DNA from: AB-137-C09 sp964645625
GTDB taxonomy: Bacteria > Pseudomonadota > Zetaproteobacteria > Mariprofundales > Mariprofundaceae
Direction of reading: 5' to 3'
Assembly: GCA_964645625.1 (NCBI GenBank)
Contig: CAZYAI010000060.1
Coordinates: 1 to 14,401, forward strand
DNA length: 14,401 nt
The translations under genes and the position numbers were made by a program. The first letter of the stretch is position 1; every line of letters starts with the position of its first letter. Under the pieces are notes generated by a model. The model saw nothing but the letters and a program-made list of their open reading frames with translations. It did no database searches and was not told the DNA's origin. Shown piece by piece: positions 1-7,826 of the stretch.

Positions 1-310
1 TCAAGTCCGCAATGACATAGTTACCTTCGGTCATACTGCACTTGATGCAGTATCCAGTTCTTGCGTTCGTTCTCTGGATTGCGGATCAAGCCTGCAATGA
101 CATGGTTTCCTTCGGTCATACTGCACTTGATGCAGTATCCAGTCTTGCGTTTGTTCACTCCGTCATGCCGCACTTGATGCGGTATTGCGTTCGTTCTCTG
201 AATTGCGGATCAAGTCCGCAATGACATAGTTACCTTCGGTCATACTGCACTTGATGCAGTATCCAGTCTTGCGTCCCGTTCTCTGGATTGCGGATCAAGC
301 CCGCAATGAC
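1..310. repeat. Cluster of REP/BIME-like palindromic elements
   Basis: Eight copies of a 28-nt element with the layout GTCAT-arm-CTTGAT-arm-TCCAG lie here in both orientations. Plus copies are at 30-57, 115-142, 162-185 (right flank lost) and 239-266. Minus copies are at 1-16 (cut by the window edge), 74-101, 198-225 and 283-310. The six-base arms differ between copies but stay complementary: ACTGCA with GCAGTA in most plus copies, TTGCGG with CCGCAA in the minus copies, GCCGCA with GCGGTA in the third plus copy. Linkers are also repeated: the linker at 17-29 recurs exactly at 226-238, and a TTGCGT..GTTCT linker follows the plus copies. The alternating orientation resembles bacterial interspersed mosaic elements. 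Short open frames here only translate the repeats, so I call no gene. Confidence 0.85.
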
Positions 311-327
311 GTGATAAAAAACATAAA

Positions 328-377
328 CCACGAAAGACACGAACAATAAAAAGTATCACCTTTCGTGTTTTTCGTGG
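328..377. repeat. Inverted repeat of CCACGAAAGACACGAA type
   Basis: The left arm CCACGAAAGACACGAA (328-343) faces an imperfect reverse complement at 361-377 (TTTCGTG..TTTCGTGG) across a 17-nt AT-rich spacer. A looser relative, ACCACGTAGAGCCATGAAGG, follows at about 411-430. Repeats of this kind are common between genes in proteobacteria. There is no coding potential and no T-tract typical of a terminator. Confidence 0.6.
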
Positions 378-457
378 TAAATCAGATTCCCTTCGCCAAC
401 GCTTGAAAAACCACGTAGAGCCATGAAGGTTGTGGTTGAGGTACGATGTCACGCATA

Positions 458-490
458 CCTATATTGCTTTTTTCCCGTCTTAAACGGGAA
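458..490 (-). repeat. Short hairpin repeat after the nitroreductase gene
   Basis: On the minus strand a perfect 7-bp stem, TTCCCGT / ACGGGAA with loop TTAAG (472-490), starts 10 nt after the nitroreductase stop and runs on into AAAAAGCAATATAGG. The same hairpin plus tail recurs on the plus strand at 14104-14135, after the VanZ gene. There is no U-run after the stem in the transcribed direction, so it is not a textbook Rho-independent terminator. Both copies sit at gene 3' ends, so a role in transcript ending or 3'-end protection is possible. Confidence 0.55.
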
Positions 491-500
491 GCTAAAAATC

Positions 501-1121
501 TTAGTCCTCTTGACGGAAATAAGGACTGCGCCAGCGATCCGAGAAAACCAAAGAACTCATAGGACGACGGCTACGCGGAGCTGTTTCGGTTTCACGCAAC
601 GTATCGTTCAATACCGAAGCATCACCCAAGTAACCCAAAGCAATCATGCTCATGGGTTCGACCTCTTTGGGAATACCCCAATGACCACGTGCCATCGCCT
701 CATCAAAACCGCCCATTTGATGGGTCACCAAACCCAATGAAGTCGCCTGTACACACAACGCAAAAGCAGCTTGCCCCGTATCAAATTCAGCCCAACGGTT
801 GGGTTTATCATTTTGACGAAAATGGGTGCTGGCACACGCCATAATGAGCACGGGAGCGTGTTGCGCCCAAGCCCGATTCTTCGGTGTCAAACAATCCAAC
901 AGGTTTTTCCAGTTATCCAATTCGTGCTCGGAGAATCGATCCGCAACGATAAAACGCCACGGTTCATCACCAAAGCAACTCGGAGCCCAACGTGCAGCCT
1001 CGATGCAAGAAAGCAAACGTTCACGCTCTACAGGGCGGCGGGGGTCAAAAGCGCGAGGACTCCAACGGTTGGCAAGATGATCATCAATCTCAGCATTGGG
1101 ATTGGTTTGGGAACGACTCAT
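501..1121 (-). CDS. Nitroreductase-family protein
   Basis: This is a 206-residue protein of the FMN-dependent nitroreductase family, which reduces nitro groups, quinones or flavin with NAD(P)H. Its true substrate cannot be read from sequence. Visible family marks are the FMN-phosphate motif RWSPRAFD (19-26), the AARWAPS..DEPWRF block (42-57), the TGQAAFALCVQA helix (115-126) and the basic C-terminal RSRRPMSSLVF (183-193). The family's usual SxNxQPWR reads SCFGDEPWR here, so a normally conserved Asn is replaced. The ATG at 1121 was chosen because AGGAGG lies six bases upstream; an extension to 1202 would run back into the neighbouring gene. The start lies one base after the stop of the PPIase gene (TGATATG), so it is probably the last gene of the coupled minus-strand operon. 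A short hairpin repeat follows its stop. Confidence 0.85.
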   Translation of the reverse strand: MSRSQTNPNAEIDDHLANRWSPRAFDPRRPVERERLLSCIEAARWAPSCFGDEPWRFIVADRFSEHELDNWKNLLDCLTPKNRAWAQHAPVLIMACASTHFRQNDKPNRWAEFDTGQAAFALCVQATSLGLVTHQMGGFDEAMARGHWGIPKEVEPMSMIALGYLGDASVLNDTLRETETAPRSRRPMSSLVFSDRWRSPYFRQED

Positions 1122-1122
1122 A

Positions 1123-2049
1123 TCAGCCTCCTGACTGCGGAATAGGTGGGGAAATAGGTGAGCGCACATCAGGCAAACGGTAAGCTGGATTGAGAATCTC
1201 AATCTGCGCTTCTTGCTTCACTTGCGCTACCCAATCACGAAAATATTGCTGTTGCAACTGGGTTGTCAACTGTGCTTTCATCTCTTCAAAAGGACGAATG
1301 CCTGCTGGTTGCGCATCTAACCAGCGGATAATATGAAAACCAAAACGGGTTTTCACCACACCAGAAAGTGGGTGATCGGCACTAAGCTTTTCTACTGCCT
1401 GTTCAATTTCTGGACCCATTTGCCCACGATTAAACGGCGTTAATTCACCGCCGCGTTGGCGACTGGCAGGGTCTTGCGAGACTTTAGCTGCCAAGGTTGC
1501 AAAGTCTTCCCCTTGCTGTAGCTGCTTTAATACGCTTTGTGCCGTAGCTTCATCTTTGAGTAAAATATGACTGATATGCCAACGTGCAGGCACTTGGAAC
1601 TGTGCTTGATGTTGTTCATAGTAATGGCGGACATCATCCTCTTTGGGGTTTAATGTCGCACGCATTTTTTCATTCAATGCTTGAATCAACATGCTGGACA
1701 CGGCACTTTCAATACGCGCTTTAATCACAGGGTCATCAGCAACCCCTTGCTGTTTCGCTTGCTCCACCAAGGTGTAGCGCGTAATGATGTTTTGCAGCAT
1801 ATTTTTACGCATCGATGCTTGTTGGCTTAATCCCTGCACTTGGTCTGGCATACGTAGGAATTCGGCATCGATGTCTGCTTCGGTGAACACATGCTTACCA
1901 ACTTTCGCCACAGCACCAGCTACAACGGCTTCGCTTGCTGCTGGCGGCTCGGCTACTTGGTTTGATGCAGGAGCAGTGGTTTTTTCGGCTGCTTGGTTAC
2001 AGGCTGCTAAGAGCAATAAAGCGAGTGTTAATCCGTGTCGTAGCTTCAT
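1123..2049 (-). CDS. Parvulin-type peptidyl-prolyl isomerase lipoprotein
   Basis: A 308-residue predicted lipoprotein of the SurA/PrsA/PpiD-like group, which isomerises prolyl bonds and helps proteins fold outside the cytoplasm. The N-terminus has a basic start, a Leu/Ala-rich core and lipobox LLAAC, with the lipidated Cys at about residue 17. A Pro/Ala-rich linker leads to a helical SurA_N-like chaperone region (about 45-150), then a PpiC rotamase domain (about 156-245) with the HISHILLK, GGEL..F..GQM.PE and TRFGFHIIRW segments. The Pro/Ser-rich tail is not conserved in the family. Two adjacent ATGs exist; 2049 is preferred because GAGG lies five bases before it, while 2052 overlaps the queA stop by one base. 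Its place between queA and a nitroreductase does not reveal clients. A specialised EpsD-type role is possible but unsupported, since no exopolysaccharide genes are near. Confidence 0.85.
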   Translation of the reverse strand: MKLRHGLTLALLLLAACNQAAEKTTAPASNQVAEPPAASEAVVAGAVAKVGKHVFTEADIDAEFLRMPDQVQGLSQQASMRKNMLQNIITRYTLVEQAKQQGVADDPVIKARIESAVSSMLIQALNEKMRATLNPKEDDVRHYYEQHQAQFQVPARWHISHILLKDEATAQSVLKQLQQGEDFATLAAKVSQDPASRQRGGELTPFNRGQMGPEIEQAVEKLSADHPLSGVVKTRFGFHIIRWLDAQPAGIRPFEEMKAQLTTQLQQQYFRDWVAQVKQEAQIEILNPAYRLPDVRSPISPPIPQSGG

Positions 2050-2051
2050 CA

Positions 2052-3071
2052 TCACCTCATCCGTTGGCAAAACATCGCATCGCCATAAGAGAAAAATCGA
2101 TACTGCTGCGCGATAGCATGCGCATAAGCACGGCGAATGGTATCACGACCGCTTAAGGCTGACACCAACATCAACAGCGTTGAACGCGGCAGATGGAAAT
2201 TAGTCAATAAAGCATCGACAATCTGAAATTGATACCCTGGGTAAATAAACAAACGACTGCGACCATCACCCGCACTAACTTGACCATCAACCGCTGCTGA
2301 TTCTAAACAACGTAAACTGGTTGTACCAACAGCAACCACGCGCCGCCCTTCCTGCCGTGCCAAGTTAATCGCAGCAGCAGCTTCCGCTTCGATGCTGTAA
2401 GCTTCTTCGTGCATCTGATGATCCAGAATATTATCCACCTGCACGGGTTGAAAAGTACCAGGTCCTACATGCAAGGTGACTTCAACAAATCGCGCACCTG
2501 CTTGCGCCATCGCTTGCATGAGCGGCTTGGTTAAATGCAAACCTGCCGTTGGTGCAGCAACTGCGCCATCATGACGGGCAAACACGGTTTGATACCGCTC
2601 CTGATCCGCCGCTTCATCAGGACGACGAATATAGGGCGGCAACGGCATATGACCATGGGCTGCAATGGCGGCGGTTGCATCCTCAGCCTGTAATTGGACA
2701 ATCAATTCACGTCCGCGTTTTTCCACCACTTGAATGCTAAAACCTTCGGCAATATGAATCTCGGTGGCGACTTGCAGCGGCTTATTCGCCTTGCCCCAAG
2801 CCAGCCAACGATCTTCGCCTAAGGACTCCAACAATAGAATTTCGACCTGACCTCCGCTACTTTTATGCCCCAGTAAACGCGCAGGAATAACACGGGTATT
2901 ATTAATCACCCACACATCACCTGCTTGCACCTGCTGCACAATATCTCGCATGCTGCCATCATGCAGCGTATCGCCATCTAAAAGCAATAAACGCGAAGCG
3001 TCGCGCTCAGCCAGTGGATGATCGGCGATCAAAGACTCTGGCAAAGTAAAGTCAAAATCGGCAAGTTCCAT
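2052..3071 (-). CDS. queA: S-adenosylmethionine:tRNA ribosyltransferase-isomerase (QueA)
   Basis: QueA moves the ribosyl part of S-adenosylmethionine onto 7-aminomethyl-7-deazaguanine in tRNA anticodons and isomerises it, giving epoxyqueuosine, the penultimate step of queuosine synthesis. The 339-residue protein matches the family along its length: DFDFTLPESLIADHP at the start, INNTRVIPARLLG (56-68), GHMPLPPYIRRP (140-151), GAVAAPTAGLH (169-179), LHVGPGTFQPV (200-210), then VGTTSLRCLE and YPGYQF..VDALLTNFHLP near the end. The ATG at 3071 fits known QueA starts; an in-frame TTG at 3083 would add four residues and overlap rpiA. A GAGGTGA lies 15 bases upstream, rather far, so expression may depend on coupling: the rpiA stop is one base away. 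No other queuosine genes are in view. Confidence 0.95.
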   Translation of the reverse strand: MELADFDFTLPESLIADHPLAERDASRLLLLDGDTLHDGSMRDIVQQVQAGDVWVINNTRVIPARLLGHKSSGGQVEILLLESLGEDRWLAWGKANKPLQVATEIHIAEGFSIQVVEKRGRELIVQLQAEDATAAIAAHGHMPLPPYIRRPDEAADQERYQTVFARHDGAVAAPTAGLHLTKPLMQAMAQAGARFVEVTLHVGPGTFQPVQVDNILDHQMHEEAYSIEAEAAAAINLARQEGRRVVAVGTTSLRCLESAAVDGQVSAGDGRSRLFIYPGYQFQIVDALLTNFHLPRSTLLMLVSALSGRDTIRRAYAHAIAQQYRFFSYGDAMFCQRMR

Positions 3072-3072
3072 G

Positions 3073-4608
3073 TTAGCGTTCAATCACCTCAACACCCTCA
3101 GGTGTACCCATCAGTACCACATCACCCTTACGGCTAAAGCGGGAGAAAATACCGCATGTCACCACACCAGGCACATGGTTCAAACGCTCTTCTAAAGCGG
3201 GTGCATCAGTAATCACCATATCATGCACATCCAAAATAATATTACCGTTATCAGTAACAAAACCTTCACGCTTTACAGGACGACCACCCAAGCTGCGGGC
3301 AATCGAAGCGACATAACTTTCAGCCATGGGAATCACTTCAATCGGCAAGGGGAACGCGCCCAAATGTTCGACTTGTTTGCTTTTATCCACAATGCAAATA
3401 AAACGCGCTGAAGCACAGGCAACGATTTTTTCACGCGTTAATGCACCACCACCACCTTTGGTGAGGTTATTATCGTGATCAAACTCATCAGCACCATCAA
3501 TATAAACAGATAATTGATCCACCTGCTTCAAAGCATCGTTAAGATCCAACACCGCAATACCGTGACTACGCAATCGTTCCGCCGTCGCTTCGGAGCTGGC
3601 AACCGTACCAATAATATCGTCCTTGCGTGCTGCCAGCGCATCAATAAACTTATTGGCAGTAGAACCTGTACCAACGCCTACAATCGTACCATTTTCGACA
3701 TAGGATAGCGCGGCTTCGGCCACTTTTTCTTTCATTTCGTCTTGTGTCATATGATTCCCTTTCCTTTTATGATCTGCACAATGAACGGGCATAGCGCGAC
3801 CTGCGTCAATGCGGTAGCAAGCAAATAATTGCTGCGTGTTAGCATCATGAAAAAGATGCTGCAATTGCATAGACACTGGCCAGCCTTGTGAACCAGCGGT
3901 GATGGAGTTAAAAGCATCCTGACCAATCAAACTATGGCGCAGGGTTAAGAATAAATAATCCAGCACACCATCATCAAGCAACGTACTATGAACCTTCGGT
4001 CCTGCCAACATACAGGCGATACTGTAACACTGTTGGCGGACATAATCGCGCACATCCTTCCCCGTCACCTGCAAACTGGCGCAGCAGACTACGGATATAC
4101 CGTGTTGAAGCAAAACCCCTTGCTGAGCCGTGGATGATTGACAACCACAAAGCACCGTCACACGACGCTGCTGCGCCAAGAGCTGCAATAACGGCTCCAA
4201 CGGTATATCCAGCGACTGACTGATAATCATCACATCAGGTTGCGGCTTCATCCCTTGCTGTGCTCGCCATGCACGAATATCGGCAAAATCATCATCAAGA
4301 CCAATGGCGACACTGCCCTGCTGCTGATTCATTGCCCATTGGCGATAATAACGCGCCGAGGTAATCAAGACATCCGACTGTGCCGCCAGCTCTTGCAGCA
4401 ATCGCCAATCGCGTGGGTTGGCAATGCTATCAGGTATCGTATCGCTGTTATCATCGGCACGAACAGCGATACGCCCATCCAAAGAGCTGACAAAATTACT
4501 CACCATCATCGTGCCACCCAACTGCTCTGCCCATTGACGCAGTGGCAGTGCCAAATAAGCACCACGCAATGGCACAGACGAAGCGGGGGGGTACAGTCGT
4601 TCAATCAC
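3073..4608 (-). CDS. rpiA: RibD_C reductase-like domain joined to ribose-5-phosphate isomerase A
   Basis: One uninterrupted 511-codon frame holds two proteins. Residues 1-268 resemble the RibD C-terminal / dihydrofolate-reductase-like fold: SNFVSSLDGRIAVR (37-50), a VLITSARYYR segment (80-89) and LAGPKVHSTLLDDGVLDYLFLTL (201-223). No deaminase domain is present, so it is not a full RibD, and its substrate is unknown. Residues 287-511 are a complete RpiA (225 residues; E. coli 219), which interconverts ribose 5-phosphate and ribulose 5-phosphate, with GVGTGSTA, the catalytic DGADE, KGGGGA.TREK and VDKSK motifs. An AAGGAAAGGGA Shine-Dalgarno stands just before the RpiA ATG (3750), so free RpiA may also be made. 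The start GTG at 4608 overlaps the antiporter stop (GTGA). The TAA stop is one base from queA. Confidence 0.85.
   Translation of the reverse strand: MIERLYPPASSVPLRGAYLALPLRQWAEQLGGTMMVSNFVSSLDGRIAVRADDNSDTIPDSIANPRDWRLLQELAAQSDVLITSARYYRQWAMNQQQGSVAIGLDDDFADIRAWRAQQGMKPQPDVMIISQSLDIPLEPLLQLLAQQRRVTVLCGCQSSTAQQGVLLQHGISVVCCASLQVTGKDVRDYVRQQCYSIACMLAGPKVHSTLLDDGVLDYLFLTLRHSLIGQDAFNSITAGSQGWPVSMQLQHLFHDANTQQLFACYRIDAGRAMPVHCADHKRKGNHMTQDEMKEKVAEAALSYVENGTIVGVGTGSTANKFIDALAARKDDIIGTVASSEATAERLRSHGIAVLDLNDALKQVDQLSVYIDGADEFDHDNNLTKGGGGALTREKIVACASARFICIVDKSKQVEHLGAFPLPIEVIPMAESYVASIARSLGGRPVKREGFVTDNGNIILDVHDMVITDAPALEERLNHVPGVVTCGIFSRFSRKGDVVLMGTPEGVEVIER
3750..3766 (-). promoter_or_regulatory. 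Internal ribosome binding site and start for stand-alone RpiA
   Basis: Inside the fused frame the minus strand reads AAGGAAAGGGA (3766-3756), then five bases, then ATG at 3750, exactly where known RpiA proteins begin. The preceding 18 residues (269-286) are a polar, non-domain stretch. This is a better ribosome site than the one at the GTG start of the whole frame. It suggests a separate RpiA product even though no stop codon divides the two parts. Confidence 0.55.
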
Positions 4609-6446
4609 AATTGCTTGGCCGCAGGTGCTAAAATCATCGATTGTCCTTCTTTTAAATGGTCAAAGCGGAACAAGAATAGTATCTCATCACCTGCTTCTAA
4701 CACCAAATGGTCATAAGGAACCAAGGTCTCATCGTTGCGAATCACAGCCATCGGTTGTACCCCGTGGGTGATACGTGCATGAGCCAGTTCACAGCCCACC
4801 AAACCAGACTCCAAGGTAATCGTAACCGAATCATGAATCAAACGTTTACGCATCGCCTGATCCATCCAATACGTCGCGGTATAAGGCTTAGCAAACAAAC
4901 GGCGCGCCTGTAATTGATGGATCAGACGCGCATGTTTACCTTCATCCCCTTCTTGCAGGGCAACGTAAATTTCTGGCACATGGAACTGCTCTTTTGCCAT
5001 TGAGGCAATCAATAAGTTATGGTCAGAAGAACCCGTCATCACCAATACTGCACTGACTTCTTCGGCATGAATCACCTCCATAAACAATGGATCTAAGGCA
5101 TTACCTTGCACGGCGGCAAAGCCAGCCCGCTTCATGTGACCAATCGCCTCACCATTAAGGTCAAGGAAGCGTACTTCACGGTCGCTACACAACACGCGCC
5201 CCATCTCTGCTGCCATTTGACCACCGCCAATCAGCAAGACCGTGCGATCACTGCTACCATTAACTTGCAGTTTTTGACTAAGGAAGCGCGCCATCGATCC
5301 ATAAATAAACACCGACAGCAAAATAATGGTAAACACCAACGACACCATCACATCACTGTTGGTAAAACCATGATCTTGCAGTGACAAAGCAAACAGCGAG
5401 GTGATAGCAGCAGCAACCACGCCACGTGGCGCCATCAGACCTAAGAACTGCATTTGCTTGGGTTCCAACGCCGAACCAACGCAAGACAGCCATGCAACCA
5501 AAGGACGTACAAACACCGCCAACAAGATAAAAATCAACACCCCTTGCCACAGATAGCGCATCAAAATATCCAAGTTCAATTGTGCCGCGAGCAGTACAAA
5601 CAACACCGAAATCAACAACACTGCAAGACTGGCTTTAAAATGGCGCAAGCGTTGGATGTCTGGCAGATCCATCTTCTGCAGGCTGGCACCAAGCACCAAT
5701 ACAGCCATCAACCCTGCTTGTGAACTGACGGAATCAGCAATCAAGAATACCGCCCACACCACAGCCAAGGTGAAAATGGTACGCACTTCAACATTATGCG
5801 TAATTTCACGTTTAAGTGCCTGCCCCAACAACCAGCCACCAATCAAGCCAATCACAGCACCAACAACAATCGTATACAGCACCGTTTGCGCCGTCATCCA
5901 AGCCCCCATATCAGGGGTCAAAGTCAGTTGTAACATCACAATAGCAAGAATAGCACCAACCGCATCGACCAGCATCGCCTCACTGCTCAAAATGCAACTG
6001 ATTGCACGGTCTAGGCGCACCTGTTGAATAATCGGCATAATCACCGTCGGACCACCAACCGATACAATCGCACCAAACAACAATGACATCGGCCACGACA
6101 TATCAGTAAGCATATGCGCCAAAGAGCCACCAATAAGCATGGTTAACAATGGGCCAAGAATCACCAAGCGACTGACCACAGCACCGTGTTCACGCAAGGT
6201 TTTGAGGTTGAGGTTAAGCCCACCCTCAAAAAGAATGATTGCCAAGCCCAATTCAATCAAGGTATGCATCGCGGGTTCAAGTAACTCAGCGTGCAACACA
6301 TGCAAACCAAAAGGACCTAAAATCATACCACCAAGCAACCACAACAAAATCGGTGGCATACGCATACGCTCCGATACCAAGTGGGAGAACACAGCCATCA
6401 ACACAGCAATCACAAAGACTGCTGTTGGGTATTCAGTTCCATGCAT
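4605..6446 (-). CDS. CPA1-type Na+(K+)/H+ antiporter with TrkA-like cytoplasmic domain
   Basis: A 613-residue inner-membrane exchanger moving Na+ or K+ against protons for pH and ion balance. Residues 1-390 form about 12 hydrophobic helices of the Na+/H+ exchanger family, including GLAIILFEGGLNL (67-79), the ion-site helix SSEAMLVDAVGAILA (154-168) and PRGVVAAAI (340-348). In the ion-site helix a single Asp (161) follows VL where many CPA1 proteins have Asn-Asp; cyanobacterial NhaS-like exchangers also have a single Asp. Residues about 400-520 are a TrkA_N/RCK Rossmann domain with GGGQMAAEMG (407-416), and about 540-600 a TrkA_C-like domain, so nucleotide gating is likely. The ATG at 6446 has AAGGA about ten bases upstream. 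It lies 29 bases after the lipoprotein stop, and its TGA overlaps the next GTG. The ion preferred cannot be told. Confidence 0.9.
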   Translation of the reverse strand: MHGTEYPTAVFVIAVLMAVFSHLVSERMRMPPILLWLLGGMILGPFGLHVLHAELLEPAMHTLIELGLAIILFEGGLNLNLKTLREHGAVVSRLVILGPLLTMLIGGSLAHMLTDMSWPMSLLFGAIVSVGGPTVIMPIIQQVRLDRAISCILSSEAMLVDAVGAILAIVMLQLTLTPDMGAWMTAQTVLYTIVVGAVIGLIGGWLLGQALKREITHNVEVRTIFTLAVVWAVFLIADSVSSQAGLMAVLVLGASLQKMDLPDIQRLRHFKASLAVLLISVLFVLLAAQLNLDILMRYLWQGVLIFILLAVFVRPLVAWLSCVGSALEPKQMQFLGLMAPRGVVAAAITSLFALSLQDHGFTNSDVMVSLVFTIILLSVFIYGSMARFLSQKLQVNGSSDRTVLLIGGGQMAAEMGRVLCSDREVRFLDLNGEAIGHMKRAGFAAVQGNALDPLFMEVIHAEEVSAVLVMTGSSDHNLLIASMAKEQFHVPEIYVALQEGDEGKHARLIHQLQARRLFAKPYTATYWMDQAMRKRLIHDSVTITLESGLVGCELAHARITHGVQPMAVIRNDETLVPYDHLVLEAGDEILFLFRFDHLKEGQSMILAPAAKQL

Positions 6447-6475
6447 AATCGTTTATTCCTTGTAATGAAATGATA

Positions 6476-6877
6476 TTATTGAACAGGACAGGTTAACACA
6501 TCTGGTATGCGACCTGTACGCAATGCGGCTGATTCGATAACAGCACCAGAAGGAATCATGATAGCATCTTTAAAGCTACGCACCTCGAGGTGATTCATCG
6601 TCGTAGCACGATCATCACCACTAATATCCATCACTTTACGCCCATGATCCAGCATCCACGTAATGGTTGACGTAGATGGCAATAACACACTCACACCGTC
6701 AGGACCTAAGTTTTTGAGTTCCAACGAGACATTAGCAGCGTCTGGTGCTGTTGCATCCACATGAACCACACAACGCAAATAATCCTCGGGAGCCAGTTCA
6801 ACTTTATCCAAACTTTGACCGCCGCCGCACGCTGCTAGCGTACTGACAAGCAATAATAATACACTGAATCTCAACAT
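6476..6877 (-). CDS. Small hypothetical lipoprotein
   Basis: A 133-residue protein I cannot assign to a family. It begins MLRFSVLLLLVSTLAACGGG, a clear lipoprotein signal with lipobox LAAC (Cys17) followed by a Gly linker, so it is probably anchored in the cell envelope. The mature part is polar, has two further Cys residues (in YLRCVVH and at LTCPVQ near the end) that could form a disulfide, and shows a strand-rich pattern (VSLELKNLGPDGVSVLLPS). The ATG at 6877 has GGAG seven bases upstream. It ends 29 bases before the antiporter start, so it may be the first gene of that operon. Confidence 0.75.
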   Translation of the reverse strand: MLRFSVLLLLVSTLAACGGGQSLDKVELAPEDYLRCVVHVDATAPDAANVSLELKNLGPDGVSVLLPSTSTITWMLDHGRKVMDISGDDRATTMNHLEVRSFKDAIMIPSGAVIESAALRTGRIPDVLTCPVQ

Positions 6878-6925
6878 CGACCATCTCCATTGGTTTTAAT
6901 AACGTGCGACGATTGCACTTTTACA

Positions 6926-6950
6926 CAAAAATGGCAATGCTAAGGCATTG
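6926..6950 (-). terminator. Weak candidate Rho-independent terminator
   Basis: On the minus strand CAATGC-CTTA-GCATTG forms a perfect 6-bp stem with a 4-nt loop (6950-6935), followed by CCATTTTTG. It lies 73 bases past the stop of the YgjP-like gene and 58 bases before the lipoprotein start, where a boundary between two transcripts would be expected. The stem is short and the T-run begins three bases late, so the call is tentative. Confidence 0.35.
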
Positions 6951-7022
6951 TAAACAAATAGTTCTATCGGATATTTTCCTACCAGCCGCATCTATTATTC
7001 GAGCATCCACACAAGGATACCC

Positions 7023-7757
7023 CTACGAACGTTCGCAAGACCCTAACCATGCATCGTTCAACATTGCCTCACGACTGCGCCAATGCGGTAGAAACTGATC
7101 CATAAACGCCTGAAAACGATGGTTATGACTACGCTCCAACAAATGCACCAACTCATGCACCAGCACATACTCCAAACATTCGGGCGGTTTTTTCGCCAAT
7201 TCCAGATTCAACCAAATCCGTCGCCGTTGTGTATTACAACTTCCCCAGCGTGTCTTCATCTGCTTAATGCCCCAAAAATCGACATCTTTACCAATAATCG
7301 CTTGCCATTTCTCTAGCAATTCAGGAACCACTTGCTTTAACGCCTGGCGATACCATGCATGCAACAACTTCTCTTTAGCCGCCACAGAAGCACCAGGCTT
7401 AACAAACATCGTCAACACACCAGATGCAAGCCGCTCTACTTCGCCCTTCCCTACACGTTCCACCACGATCAAGCGATGGCGTTGCCCAAAAAAATAATGG
7501 TACTCGCCCGACACATACAAACACGTCGATTGCCGTGGTTGATTCAAACACACCTGCTGCTTATGTTTAATCCAAGCCAATTTAGATGCAATCACCAAAC
7601 GCACATCATCATCACTGGTCTGTTTCGGCACTGACACCCGCACATGCCCCAGTGGCGGGTGAATTGCCAAGCGTATATGCTTCATTGATTTTCTCACCAC
7701 CAGTACTTCAATACCGCTGACCATCATCAATGATTGACTCCACACTTTAGCAGCCAT
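7023..7757 (-). CDS. YgjP-like (DUF45) zinc metallopeptidase
   Basis: A 244-residue protein of the YgjP/DUF45 group, related to SprT and M48 zinc proteases. Diagnostic blocks are RKSMKHIRLAIHPPLGHVRVSVP (22-44), the MKTRWGSC motif (167-174) that precedes the active site in this family, and the zinc motif HELVHLLERSHNHRF (201-215), with His201, Glu202, His205 and probably His211. No signal peptide or membrane helix is seen, so it should be cytoplasmic. Family members are widespread, and the cellular substrate is not settled. The ATG at 7757 has an AAGGGGG ribosome site about eight bases upstream. It is separated by 69 bases from the M15 gene upstream and 145 from the lipoprotein downstream, so operon membership is unclear. 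Confidence 0.85.
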   Translation of the reverse strand: MAAKVWSQSLMMVSGIEVLVVRKSMKHIRLAIHPPLGHVRVSVPKQTSDDDVRLVIASKLAWIKHKQQVCLNQPRQSTCLYVSGEYHYFFGQRHRLIVVERVGKGEVERLASGVLTMFVKPGASVAAKEKLLHAWYRQALKQVVPELLEKWQAIIGKDVDFWGIKQMKTRWGSCNTQRRRIWLNLELAKKPPECLEYVLVHELVHLLERSHNHRFQAFMDQFLPHWRSREAMLNDAWLGSCERS

Positions 7758-7826
7758 CAGCTACGCCCCCTTTATTTGGATCACACGACCATATTGAAAG
7801 CGCAAATAGTAGCGACAAGAACCGCC

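Noticed and set aside
42..224. Plus-strand 60-codon ORF in the left repeat region
   Set aside because: It lies wholly within the repeats, and its peptide repeats along with the DNA units.
1..310. Possible CRISPR array
   Set aside because: Units alternate in orientation, spacers are only 11-20 nt and are themselves near-identical, and no cas gene is present. REP/BIME-like elements fit better.
240..452. Minus-strand 70-codon ORF containing CGLDPQSRE
   Set aside because: It is a translation of the palindromic repeat cluster; this peptide phrase arises whenever that repeat family is read in this frame. No ribosome site or family match supports it.
423..740. Plus-strand ORF of 105 codons overlapping the nitroreductase gene
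   Set aside because: It runs antisense to a clear family member, has no recognisable domain and starts in repeat DNA.
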